This document shows, in pieces, positions 17,355 through 24,104 of a stretch of 48,496 bases of DNA. Every line of letters starts with the position of its first letter. Positions within the stretch are counted from its first letter, which is position 1. The position numbers and the translations under genes are program-made. The notes beneath the pieces are model-generated. The model made no database searches, had not been told where the DNA came from, and worked only from the letters and a program-made list of their open reading frames with translations. The DNA is taken from positions 1 through 48,496 of the forward strand of contig CAJTPO010000033.1 of NCBI GenBank assembly GCA_910578115.1, in the 5' to 3' direction. The DNA is from an uncultured Lachnospiraceae bacterium. Its GTDB lineage: Bacteria > Bacillota > Clostridia > Lachnospirales > Lachnospiraceae.

Positions 17355-17408
17355 GTCTCTGTCTCTGTCTCTGTCTCTGTCTCTGTCTCTGTCTCTGTCT
17401 CTGTCTCT
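17355..17408. repeat. Hexanucleotide tandem repeat (GTCTCT)9 in the isc leader
   Basis: Nine perfect copies of GTCTCT on the plus strand (AGAGAC on the minus strand). They fill almost all of the first 50 bases of the predicted iscS-iscU mRNA, between the promoter and the ribosome binding site. Such microsatellites change copy number by slippage; a six-base unit would change leader length without changing frame. Confidence 0.95.
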
Positions 17409-17411
17409 CAT

Positions 17412-17447
17412 AGGATATCTTATTAAACCTACTTTGTCAATAGGTTT
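17412..17447 (-). promoter_or_regulatory. iscS-iscU promoter with Rrf2/IscR-type operator
   Basis: On the minus strand TTGACA (17435-17440), 17 bases and TATCCT (17412-17417). An inverted repeat AAACCTA-N9-TAGGTTT (17425-17431 and 17441-17447) spans the -35 box, the usual place and shape of an operator for an Rrf2-family repressor. A candidate regulator of that family is encoded at 18732. A 14-base palindrome GTATATTAATATAC lies just upstream. Confidence 0.75.
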
Positions 17448-17548
17448 ATTGGTATATTAATATACTAACCTTTTACCAATAATAGGAAATAATGTTTATC
17501 AGCATGAGCTTTTATATTGCGAGATAAATGATATGCATAGATATAGTG

Positions 17549-17577
17549 TTGAAGAGGGTCAGCTTAAAGGATATAAT
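17549..17577 (+). promoter_or_regulatory. Promoter of the JAB/RadC-like gene
   Basis: TTGAAG (17549-17554), a 17-base spacer and TATAAT (17572-17577). The start codon at 17629, with AAAGGA before it, fits a transcript beginning near 17584. Confidence 0.7.
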
Positions 17578-17628
17578 GATAATATCCTATATATTATCGG
17601 AGAAATAAGAAAGAAAGGATGGTTTGAG

Positions 17629-18258
17629 ATGGAATCTGAAGATAAAAAAATAAATGATTTAGAAATGGCCAAAAAGCGTACCCACAAGATTTTGATTACA
17701 GATATGGCTATCGAAAAAGTGCCGTTAATTAAGTATAGAGAGATCCCTGAAAGTGAATATTTAATGTTGCAGGAATTGGCAAAGGAAGTATTGATGGTTT
17801 CTAAAAATGAGAATGATTCTAATGAGGTGGCACTTACCTATAGCCTCGATTATAGAAATCTGATTGCCGAAGGAAAAGAGTTTATGGGAGTTGCTTTAGG
17901 GGATGAACATTCGGTTGATCCTTGCATGAATACAGTAGCATATCATTTGATAGCGACTTCTATTCAATGTGTTGTTATTGTACTTCATAATCATCCATCA
18001 TTATCGAAATTCTCATTGGAAGATGTAAAATTTTTTCTTAGCAATAGAACTGTTAAAATGATGGTAGTAGTTACAAACTTGGGAAATATTTCATATCTTG
18101 TAAAAAAACAAAATTATAACCACAAAAAAGCGATAGAAATATATAATCACTCGGTTAGTGTCCATAACAAAGGAAATAATCTACATGATTATCAGAAGGC
18201 TGTATTCTGTTTTCTTTCCAATTGTTACGAAGCGAATATTGTATACGAAGATCGTTAG
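17629..18258 (+). CDS. JAB/RadC-like domain protein
   Basis: A 209-residue protein with a RadC-type JAB domain at about 80-180. It shows the metal-binding signature VVIVLHNHPSLSKFSLEDVK, matching H-x-H-x(7)-S-x(2)-D with an upstream Glu-rich KEFMGVAL strand. Ordinary RadC has HNHPSGD, and here the GD is replaced. The N-terminal region (1-75) lacks the helix-hairpin-helix of chromosomal RadC. Such short forms are common on mobile or phage-derived islands, and their activity is not established. The gene is rich in A+T compared with iscS and the genes to the right, which suggests transfer. It is followed after 11 bases by a 54-residue ORF with a very strong ribosome binding site. Confidence 0.75.
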   Translation: MESEDKKINDLEMAKKRTHKILITDMAIEKVPLIKYREIPESEYLMLQELAKEVLMVSKNENDSNEVALTYSLDYRNLIAEGKEFMGVALGDEHSVDPCMNTVAYHLIATSIQCVVIVLHNHPSLSKFSLEDVKFFLSNRTVKMMVVVTNLGNISYLVKKQNYNHKKAIEIYNHSVSVHNKGNNLHDYQKAVFCFLSNCYEANIVYEDR

Positions 18259-18269
18259 GAGGTGTTAAT

Positions 18270-18434
18270 ATGGCAAAAAAAGCTATTTTGAGTGAGAAAT
18301 TAGAAGATAATAAGGCTGCTGCTGAATGGGGGATCAGACAGGCAGAATTAATCAAAAAAAGTGAAGATATAACACGGAGATTAGCAGAAAAATATATACC
18401 TATTATTCTATCGCGTAATGAAAGGAACAATTAG
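18270..18434 (+). CDS. Small conserved-looking protein paired with the JAB protein
   Basis: A 54-residue, highly charged helical protein (MAKKAILSEKLEDNKAAAEW at the start, LSRNERNN at the end) with no membrane segment or cysteines. TAGGAGG sits at ideal spacing before the ATG, much better than most genes here, so it is almost certainly translated. It is cotranscribed with the JAB-domain gene. No family was recognised. The small size and operon suggest a partner or regulator of the JAB protein, which is inference. Confidence 0.7.
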   Translation: MAKKAILSEKLEDNKAAAEWGIRQAELIKKSEDITRRLAEKYIPIILSRNERNN

Positions 18435-18443
18435 CAGTCAAAA

Positions 18444-18627
18444 AAGCCGACTTCGGCCATAGATCCCGTGGAGGAATCAAGGCTGTTTGAGTAAATCTAC
18501 GAGTATTCCCGTGAAAAAACAGCGGTCATCGTGACACACAGGATGGCCCTTGCAAAATTGGCGGACCGGGTACTGGTCATGAAGAACGGAAAAATAGTGC
18601 AGGACGGAACACATAAACAGCTTAGTC
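18444..18627 (+). pseudogene. Remnant of an ABC transporter ATP-binding domain
   Basis: One frame encodes the C-terminal end of an exporter-type ATPase: PTSAIDPVEESRLFE, a TAA stop at about 18495, then IYEYSREKTAVIVTHRMALA and DRVLVMKNGKIVQDG. Walker A, the signature motif and most of Walker B are missing, and a stop codon interrupts the rest where Gln is common. No start or ribosome binding site precedes it. It is a decayed fragment left by a deletion or insertion, placed immediately after the small ORF, and marks a junction in this AT-rich island. Confidence 0.8.
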
Positions 18628-18731
18628 TTGGTCTAAACCTTTGCTGCAAAAGGACTCAGCTGGAAAAAGACTTAGCTGCACAATGACCACTTATAAACCA
18701 TGCATGTACAGAAACAGAAATGAGGCTTACC

Positions 18732-19166
18732 ATGATCTCAACCAAAGGAAGATACGCCCTGCGTGTGATGCTCGACCTCGCACAGCAGGATCCGGACCAT
18801 TACACACCGTTAGACGAAATTGCCACCCGACAGGGAATCTCCAAGAAATATCTGGAGATCATCTTAAAGGTCCTTGTCCGGGAGAAGCTGCTCAAGGGTC
18901 TTCGCGGCAAAGGCGGCGGTTACAGGCTCACACGCACCCCACAGGAATACACCGTCGGCGAAATCCTCGAACTGACAGAAGGTTCCCTCGCCATCACCGC
19001 CTGCCTGCAGGCCGACGCGGAAATCTGTGAGAAAGCGGACACCTGTATGACGCTGCCCATGTGGAAACAATTTGACAGGATGGTGCATGATTTCTTTTAC
19101 CACATTACACTGGAAGATCTTTTGCAGGGAAATATCGGCAACACGACACACAGATGTCATGTTTAG
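18732..19166 (+). CDS. iscR: Rrf2-family regulator, IscR-like
   Basis: A 144-residue winged-helix protein. The N-terminus MISTKGRYALRVMLDLAQQ, the recognition region QGISKKYLEIILKVLVREKL and the wing GLRGKGGGYRLTR are classic for Rrf2. Three cysteines (ACLQADAEICEKADTCMTL, spacing C-x7-C-x5-C) can bind a 2Fe-2S cluster as in IscR. It probably senses Fe-S status and represses iscS-iscU through the operator at 17425-17447; it lies 1.3 kb away on the opposite strand with the JAB genes and an ABC remnant between, suggesting an insertion separated them. The ATG at 18732 was chosen over an in-frame ATG four codons upstream because GAGG precedes it. Confidence 0.88.
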   Translation: MISTKGRYALRVMLDLAQQDPDHYTPLDEIATRQGISKKYLEIILKVLVREKLLKGLRGKGGGYRLTRTPQEYTVGEILELTEGSLAITACLQADAEICEKADTCMTLPMWKQFDRMVHDFFYHITLEDLLQGNIGNTTHRCHV

Positions 19167-19192
19167 TATGCTAAGATTCCTGTAAAGTCAAA

Positions 19193-19263
19193 GACCCCGC
19201 GGCAGACGACAGGGTATCAAAATTCCAGCACAGCAAGCTGCTGGGTATTTGACCCCGCGGCAG
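19193..19263. repeat. 13-base direct repeat in a structured leader
   Basis: GACCCCGCGGCAG occurs at 19193-19205 and 19251-19263. Between them CCAGCA/TGCTGG can pair, and CATGC/GCATG follows the second copy. The whole 170-base gap between iscR and the next gene is GC-rich and foldable, unlike other gaps here. No known riboswitch was recognised. Confidence 0.6.
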
Positions 19264-19341
19264 TCGCCAAATATCCATGCAGGCATGGCTACCTGGCTCG
19301 TTGCTTCGCGGGAATAAAACATCTGCAAAGGAGCGGTCTCT

Positions 19342-19971
19342 ATGAGATACCAATGGATCGACGAATATCTACTGAACAAGCGAAGTGTTACCAAAGACCT
19401 GCAAAGCGACTGGAACTGGATCCGCTATCATATCGGCGGCAAAATGTTTGCCGCTGTCTGCCTGGATTCGGACGACAAACCATACTATATCACCCTGAAG
19501 CTGGAACCCGAAGAAGGGAATTTCCTGCGGCAGCAGTTCGAAGACATCCTGCCCGGCTATTATATGAATAAACAACACTGGAACTCTGTGAAGCCGGACG
19601 GCGAAGTTCCCAACGATCTGTTAAAAGATCTGCTGGACAAGTCCTACCACCTTGTTCTCAAAAGTTTCAGCGGAAAGAAACAGCGGGAAATCCTGGGCTT
19701 AAGCTGCTGTGGTTCTGACTGCAGTGCATGCAGCTGTTTCGGCTCCATGTGTCAGGGCTGCAACGCTGCAAACGGTAAAGTCTTCCATGCACCGGCAGGC
19801 AAAGCCTGCCCCATTTACAGTTGCTGTGTACAGAAGCATAAATTCGCCACCTGTCTGTCCTGTGACAGCCTGCCATGCGACATCTGGCGCGGCACAAAAG
19901 ACCCCGCCCTTTCCGAACAGCAATTCGAGGCTACCATCCAGGAACGTGTCAACAATCTGAAAGGAAAATAG
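19342..19971 (+). CDS. MmcQ/YjbR-like and DUF3795 two-domain protein
   Basis: A 209-residue protein. The N-terminal half (1-115) resembles MmcQ/YjbR, a small CyaY-like DNA-binding-type fold (IDEYLLNKRSVTKD, PYYITLKLEPEEG, YYMNKQHWNSV). The C-terminal half is a cysteine-rich DUF3795-like domain with about a dozen Cys (LSCCGSDCSACSCFGSMCQ, then KACPIYSCCVQKHKF and CLSCDSLPCDIW), likely to bind zinc or an Fe-S cluster. AAAGGAG precedes the ATG. It is followed after 14 bases by a GyrI-like protein, so the two are cotranscribed. Function is unknown; a metal- or ligand-linked stress role is a guess. Confidence 0.75.
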   Translation: MRYQWIDEYLLNKRSVTKDLQSDWNWIRYHIGGKMFAAVCLDSDDKPYYITLKLEPEEGNFLRQQFEDILPGYYMNKQHWNSVKPDGEVPNDLLKDLLDKSYHLVLKSFSGKKQREILGLSCCGSDCSACSCFGSMCQGCNAANGKVFHAPAGKACPIYSCCVQKHKFATCLSCDSLPCDIWRGTKDPALSEQQFEATIQERVNNLKGK

Positions 19972-19985
19972 AGGAAAACCCATCC

Positions 19986-20612
19986 ATGGCATTTGATTAC
20001 AAGAAAGAATACAAAGAGTTCTATCTGCCTCCCAAAACACCCGGCATCATCGACATTCCGGAAATGAATTATATCGCCGTCAGAGGCAGCGGTGACCCCA
20101 ATGTGCCAGACGGCTCCTACAAAACAGCGATCGGCCTTCTGTACGCCATTGCTTTTACGATCAAAATGAGCTATAAGGGCAGTCACAAGATCGACGGCTA
20201 TTTCTCCTATGTAGTTCCGCCGCTGGAGGGCCTCTGGTGGCAGAATGGATGTGACCGGATTGACTACTCTCATAAGGAAGATTTCGAGTGGATCTCCATG
20301 ATCCGCCTGCCTGAATTCGTGACCAGAGAAGAATTCGACTGGGCCATCCGCGAAGCCTCTGAGAAGAAACAGAAAGATTTCTCCACAGTGGAATTCTTCC
20401 CCTACCGGGAAGGCCTCTGCGTACAATGTATGCACATCGGCAGTTATGACCATGAACCCGCAACCATAGAGAAAATGGAACTGTATGCCGCCGAAAACGG
20501 CTACACTGTCGATATTTCCGATACACGCTTTCACCACGAGATCTACTTAAGCGACCCCAGAAGGGCCGCCGAAGAGAAGCTGCGGACCGTGATACGGCAT
20601 CCTGTCAAATAA
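19986..20612 (+). CDS. GyrI-like small-molecule-binding protein
   Basis: A 208-residue protein of the GyrI-like family of ligand-binding domains, without a DNA-binding part. Recognisable segments are FDYKKEYKEFYLPPKTPGII, MNYIAVRGSGDPNVPDGSYK, GYFSYVVPPLEGLWW and the C-terminal SDTRFHHEIYLSDPRR. Related proteins bind lipophilic cations or hydrolyse small esters; which applies here cannot be told. The start at 19986 has AGAGGA before it and lies 14 bases after the preceding stop. A GC-rich hairpin follows the gene. Confidence 0.85.
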   Translation: MAFDYKKEYKEFYLPPKTPGIIDIPEMNYIAVRGSGDPNVPDGSYKTAIGLLYAIAFTIKMSYKGSHKIDGYFSYVVPPLEGLWWQNGCDRIDYSHKEDFEWISMIRLPEFVTREEFDWAIREASEKKQKDFSTVEFFPYREGLCVQCMHIGSYDHEPATIEKMELYAAENGYTVDISDTRFHHEIYLSDPRRAAEEKLRTVIRHPVK

Positions 20613-20627
20613 CGACTACACAGACAA

Positions 20628-20667
20628 GCCCCGCCCCAGGCAAAGAAACACCGGCCTGGAGCGGGGC
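20628..20667 (+). terminator. Terminator-like hairpin after the GyrI-like gene
   Basis: A 14-base stem with one mismatch (20628-20641 with 20654-20667; arm GCCCCGCCCCAGGC). Only a short T-run (ATTT) follows, so termination may be incomplete. Confidence 0.55.
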
Positions 20668-20702
20668 ATTTCCATACAGAATCTACTCCTCTGTACAGTA
20701 CA

Positions 20703-20873
20703 TTACCCTGCAGCTTTTTTACAGAATCTTCTGGGCCTTGTAAACAGATTAACCGTTCCTCTGGTCCGCAGAAGTTCACCGATAAACCCGGTCTTGTCCA
20801 CATAGTAAAAATTTTCCGTATGAAACTCTCTGAAAAATTCAACTCCGATCGGAAGTTTTCTCTTCTCTGCCAT
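20703..20873 (-). pseudogene. Truncated predicted AAA-ATPase (DUF1703/AAA-ATPase_like type)
   Basis: Encodes 56 residues matching the start of the predicted AAA-ATPase_like family: KLPIGVEFFREFHTENFYYV, DKTGFIGELLRTRGT and LFTRPRRF. In intact members RPRRFGKT is the Walker A-like loop and about 500 residues follow; here the frame turns into CKKAAG and stops. AGGAG precedes the ATG at 20873. These genes are often multicopy in gut Clostridia and Bacteroidetes and decay readily. It is a remnant with an intact start, possibly still translated. Confidence 0.75.
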
Positions 20874-20979
20874 GCGACTGCACACTCCTTTCCGAAGTCT
20901 TTTCCGCTCTTATAATTATATCATACCATCTTCGTATCCTCCTGTACTATAATTTTTTAAAATATTTTGCCTTAAAACA

Positions 20980-21009
20980 TTGACAAAACCCCTGCGAATG
21001 TTGTATTAT
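20980..21009 (+). promoter_or_regulatory. Promoter of tRNA-Pro
   Basis: TTGACA (20980-20985), 18-base spacer, TATTAT (21004-21009), 18 bases before the mature tRNA 5' end. Confidence 0.75.
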
Positions 21010-21026
21010 TTTAGTTGTTCGCAAAT

Positions 21027-21100
21027 CGAAGCGTGGCTCAGCTTGGTAGAGCGCTGCGTTCGGGACGCAGAGGTCGCAGGTTCAAATCCTGTCGCTTCGA
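21027..21100 (+). tRNA. tRNA-Pro (anticodon CGG)
   Basis: A 74-base cloverleaf. The acceptor stem is CGAAGCG/CGCTTCG with discriminator A; the D arm is GCTC-AGCTTGGTA-GAGC; the anticodon stem is CTGCG/CGCAG with loop TTCGGGA, giving anticodon CGG; the T arm is GCAGG-TTCAAAT-CCTGT. CCA is not encoded. It has its own promoter and a terminator follows at once. Confidence 0.97.
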
Positions 21101-21106
21101 CGATTA

Positions 21107-21140
21107 ACGGAGACTTATCACAGTCTCCGTTTTGTTTTTT
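21107..21140 (+). terminator. Terminator after tRNA-Pro
   Basis: A 9-base perfect stem ACGGAGACT/AGTCTCCGT (21107-21115 with 21122-21130) followed by TTTGTTTTTT. Confidence 0.88.
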
Positions 21141-21220
21141 TCTGACTTCCAATTTTATTTCAGACATTGACATTCTTTTATTTTCAGATTATAACTATTT
21201 ATGGAAACGGAGGGGATATT

Positions 21221-22411
21221 ATGGAATCATATGAAATTTTAAGAGATCTTGCGATCATTCTGCTCTTTGCCAAGTGTTTCGGCATTCTCGCAAGGAAATT
21301 TAAGGCTCCGCAGGTTGTGGGCCAGATCATCGCCGGGCTGTTAGTCGGGCCATGCGTGTTCGGCTGGATCTCGCAGACCGATTTTATCACGCAGATGGCG
21401 GAAGTGGGCGTGATCATATTAATGTTTTCTGTAGGACTGGAGTCCGACTTGAAGGAACTGATCAAAACAGGCCCGGTGGCGTTTATGATCGCCTGTGCGG
21501 GTGTATTTGTTCCGCTCGTCCTGGGAGCACTTCTGTATATGGGCTTCTACGGCATGGCACCCTGGGGCAGTGAGAATTTCTATAAGGCGGTCTTCATCGG
21601 TACGATTATGACGGCGACCAGCGTCAGCATCACCGTCGCCTCGCTGCAGGAACTGGGTAAGATCAAGAGTAAGGTAGGCACCACCATCGTCAGCGCCGCC
21701 ATTATTGACGACGTGATCGGTATCATTGTCCTGACCTTCGTCATCGGCTTCAAGAGCCCGGATTCGAACCCGCTGATGGTCATTGTCAAGACCGTCGCCT
21801 TCTTTGCGGTAGCGATCGTGGGCGGATTTCTTTTCTACAAGATATTCCTCACGCTGGATAACCGCTATCCGCACACGAGGCGTGTGCCCATCATCGGCGT
21901 GGCTTTCTGTTTTGCCCTGTCCTATATCGCAGAGAGATATTTCGGCATAGCAGACATTACGGGAGCTTATGTGGCGGGCGTTATCCTGTGCAGCTTAAGC
22001 GACAACGAATACATAAAGCGCAAGGTCGATGTCAGTTCGTATATGTTCTTCGGCCCGGTCTTTTTTGCCAGCATCGGTTTAAAGACCACTTTCAACAGCA
22101 TGAACGGCAGACTCTTTGCCTTCTGTATCTGTTTCGTGATCGTGGCGCTTCTGGCCAAGATCATCGGCTGCGGACTGATCGGCAGACTGTGCAAATACAA
22201 TATCGCCGATTCCCTGAAGATCGGCGTCGGCATGATGACCAGAGGAGAGGTTGCCCTGATCGTGGCGCAGAAGGGTCTGGCCGCCGGACTTTTGACGGCA
22301 GATTACTTCACCGCCGTCATCCTGCTGATCCTTGTATCTTCGATCGCGACGCCTATCATCCTCAAACTGCTCTATTCCCGGGATGAGAAAAAGGGTATCG
22401 TGCATGTTTAA
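21221..22411 (+). CDS. Cation/proton antiporter (Kef/NapA-type, CPA2)
   Basis: A 396-residue membrane protein of the Na+/H+ exchanger superfamily with about 12 helices. Early helices carry LLFAKCFGILARKFKAPQVV and GQIIAGLLVGPCVFGW, and the ion-binding region SAAIIDDVIGIIVLTFVIG (about residues 164-183) has the Asp-Asp pair that binds Na+ and H+ in this family. No C-terminal RCK/TrkA domain is present, so it is a stand-alone antiporter for pH or Na+/K+ balance. GGAGGGG precedes the ATG at 21221; an upstream in-frame ATG lacks such a signal. It shares a bidirectional terminator with thioredoxin. Confidence 0.92.
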   Translation: MESYEILRDLAIILLFAKCFGILARKFKAPQVVGQIIAGLLVGPCVFGWISQTDFITQMAEVGVIILMFSVGLESDLKELIKTGPVAFMIACAGVFVPLVLGALLYMGFYGMAPWGSENFYKAVFIGTIMTATSVSITVASLQELGKIKSKVGTTIVSAAIIDDVIGIIVLTFVIGFKSPDSNPLMVIVKTVAFFAVAIVGGFLFYKIFLTLDNRYPHTRRVPIIGVAFCFALSYIAERYFGIADITGAYVAGVILCSLSDNEYIKRKVDVSSYMFFGPVFFASIGLKTTFNSMNGRLFAFCICFVIVALLAKIIGCGLIGRLCKYNIADSLKIGVGMMTRGEVALIVAQKGLAAGLLTADYFTAVILLILVSSIATPIILKLLYSRDEKKGIVHV

Positions 22412-22464
22412 AGACTGAACGCATTGCAGGCTGTCATCATTCGTAAGCTGCAATCATTACAAAG

Positions 22465-22512
22465 AAGGGATTCATAACCTGCGATGATCCGTCGGTTATG
22501 AATCCCTTTTTA
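22465..22512. terminator. Bidirectional terminator between antiporter and thioredoxin genes
   Basis: A perfect 15-base stem AAGGGATTCATAACC (22465-22479 with 22494-22508), with T-rich tails on both strands, between convergent genes. Confidence 0.88.
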
Positions 22513-22549
22513 CATACTGTTCTTATAAGATCTGTCATTTTTACGAAGT

Positions 22550-22867
22550 CTATAATACCTTCTTGAGCTCTTCTACCAGCTGTTCCTTCTGTACGGCTCC
22601 TACGATGGTCGCCACATCCTTACCCTGCATAAAGATCTTAAATGTAGGGATCGACATAACACGATACATTCTCGCAAGCCCGTCCTCATCATCGATATTG
22701 CACTTACCGACCTTAACCTTACCGTCGTATTCCTCTGCCAGCTGCGCCACGATGGGAGCCATCATCTTGCAGGGCCCGCACCAGTCCGCGTAGAAATCCA
22801 CCAGCACCGGGATATCGGCTTCCAGCACTTCCTTTTCAAAATCAGCTGTCGTAAATTTGTGTTCCAT
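22550..22867 (-). CDS. trxA: Thioredoxin
   Basis: A 105-residue thioredoxin with the redox motif WCGPCK near residue 30, the cis-Pro region SIPTFKIFMQGK (about 75) and the normal C-terminal helix. It reduces disulfides in cytoplasmic proteins with electrons from thioredoxin reductase, which is not encoded in this window. AGGAGGAAG precedes the ATG. It appears to be a single-gene unit. Confidence 0.97.
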   Translation of the reverse strand: MEHKFTTADFEKEVLEADIPVLVDFYADWCGPCKMMAPIVAQLAEEYDGKVKVGKCNIDDEDGLARMYRVMSIPTFKIFMQGKDVATIVGAVQKEQLVEELKKVL

Positions 22868-23095
22868 AGTTCTCTTCCTCCTTCTTCATACGTCTGACGT
22901 ATTGTTCCATAATTTGTATTAAATATTGATCTGCTATGATCTATTATCTGCCGGTTTCGCATGATACTATACCCATAATACGATGTCCGGACTGATACCC
23001 GAACCGATGTCATGAAGACACTGTCCCTGGAAAATTCTGCCATGCTGCCTATCCGGATCCGGCTGTCTGATCAGAATATAACTGTGTGCCAGCAT

Positions 23096-23734
23096 TTACC
23101 TGGCGATCACATACTTGTAGATCGGATTACCCAGCGCCGAAAACTTCTCCTCATATTCCGTCATCACATTGCCGACAAGCATCTTCCCATCGTGGTGCAG
23201 ATCCTCCGTCATCTGCAAAAGCCGCCAGCCTGCAGGCTCCAGCTCTTCCAGCGCAAACCGGAACAGATCTTTATTGTCCGTCTTAAATTCGATCACACCA
23301 TCTCTTACCAGTATCTCATCGTATCGCTTCAAAAATTCACGGGATGGCAGTCTCCGCTTCGCATGCCTGTCCTTCGGCCACGGATCAGAGAAATTTAAAT
23401 AAATCCGCTCCACCTCTTCCCTGCCGAACACGTCCGCGATCTCCTCCGCCTCCATCCGGATAAAATACAGGTTCGGCAGCGGATCCGTCTCCATCTTCTG
23501 GATACCGCGCAGCAGCACGCTGGAATATTTCTCGATGCCCACATAGTTGATCTCCGGATGCATTCTTGCCAGATCCATGATGAATCTGCCCTTGCCCATG
23601 CCGATTTCGATCCGCAGCGGATGATCATTGCCGAACAGCTCTCTCCACCTGCCTTTATATTCCTGCGGTTCGTGCACTACAAACCTGCTCTCTGCGATCA
23701 TTTCTCTCGAACCGGTTATGTTCCGCAGTCTCAT
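23096..23734 (-). CDS. trmB: tRNA (guanine-N7-)-methyltransferase
   Basis: A 212-residue SAM-dependent enzyme making m7G46 in tRNA. Seen are the SAM loop EIGMGKGRFIMDLAR (about residues 43-57), NYVGIEKYSSVLL and the catalytic motif FSDPWPKDRHAKRRL (about 118), all typical of TrmB. It has its own promoter, TTGACG-17-TATAAT at 23783-23811, and begins at an ATG about 50 bases downstream of it. Housekeeping gene. Confidence 0.97.
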   Translation of the reverse strand: MRLRNITGSREMIAESRFVVHEPQEYKGRWRELFGNDHPLRIEIGMGKGRFIMDLARMHPEINYVGIEKYSSVLLRGIQKMETDPLPNLYFIRMEAEEIADVFGREEVERIYLNFSDPWPKDRHAKRRLPSREFLKRYDEILVRDGVIEFKTDNKDLFRFALEELEPAGWRLLQMTEDLHHDGKMLVGNVMTEYEEKFSALGNPIYKYVIAR

Positions 23735-23782
23735 GCCTGTACCCCCATGTCAATTTTAAAACTTCATCTTTACGATAACAAA

Positions 23783-23811
23783 ATTATACCCATATTTCTT
23801 TACAGCGTCAA
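23783..23811 (-). promoter_or_regulatory. trmB promoter
   Basis: On the minus strand TTGACG (23806-23811), a 17-base spacer and TATAAT (23783-23788). Confidence 0.75.
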
Positions 23812-23938
23812 GAACAGGAGTTTCTGCATTCTTATAAAACTCACAGGAATCATTAAAAATTTGTATTTTTTGTGAAAAAGCTACTGTTTTTTTCTAAAAT
23901 AGTGTATCATAATAAACAGTTCATTTTTACCTCTGCGT

Positions 23939-23967
23939 GGATATTGCTGGCTGTGCCTGCAATATCC
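23939..23967 (-). repeat. Hairpin repeat copy R2
   Basis: The best formed copy: a perfect 9-base stem GGATATTGC/GCAATATCC with an 11-base loop GGCTGTGCCT-like. It shares the GGCTGTGCCTG core with R1. On the minus strand it is followed by AGAGGTAAAAATG, the same arrangement as in front of the hybrid kinase gene (R3), but no long reading frame follows here. Confidence 0.7.
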
Positions 23968-24104
23968 CTGAATGCGTAATGGAAGTTTACTTCCAGACTT
24001 GAATCAGTAAATCATACGTCCACTCGCGTTATAACGCATAAACCAGGCATTTTTGAAATATACTTGTATATTATTCGTTTATTTTTTAGAAAGGTTAGAC
24101 TCCT

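Larger units (their letters stand above)
17310..17628. other. Intergenic region between iscS and the JAB protein gene
   Basis: This 319-base divergent gap holds the isc leader with its hexamer repeat, the isc promoter and operator, a 14-base palindrome at about 17452-17465 and the promoter of the JAB protein gene. No further gene is supported. An in-frame ATG at 17533 lies upstream of the JAB promoter and is therefore not used. Confidence 0.7.
23735..24104. other. Intergenic region between trmB and the carboxypeptidase gene
   Basis: This 370-base divergent gap holds the trmB promoter, hairpin repeat R2 (23939-23967), a GGAAGTTTACTTCC palindrome at about 23984-23997 and a GCGTTATAACGC palindrome at about 24026-24037. 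On the minus strand R2 is followed by AGAGGT and an ATG with only four more codons. No gene is supported. Confidence 0.65.

Noticed and set aside
17355..17408. CRISPR-like array
   Set aside because: The repeats are contiguous six-base units without spacers; no cas genes occur in the window.
17310..17411. N-terminal (Arg-Asp)n extension of IscS encoded by the hexamer repeat
   Set aside because: The predicted transcription start is near 17405, the family N-terminus begins at 17309 and a good ribosome binding site lies just before it, so the repeat is read as untranslated leader.
21027..21100. tRNA-Pro as the attachment site of an integrated element
   Set aside because: No integrase and no duplicated tRNA 3' end were found on either side.
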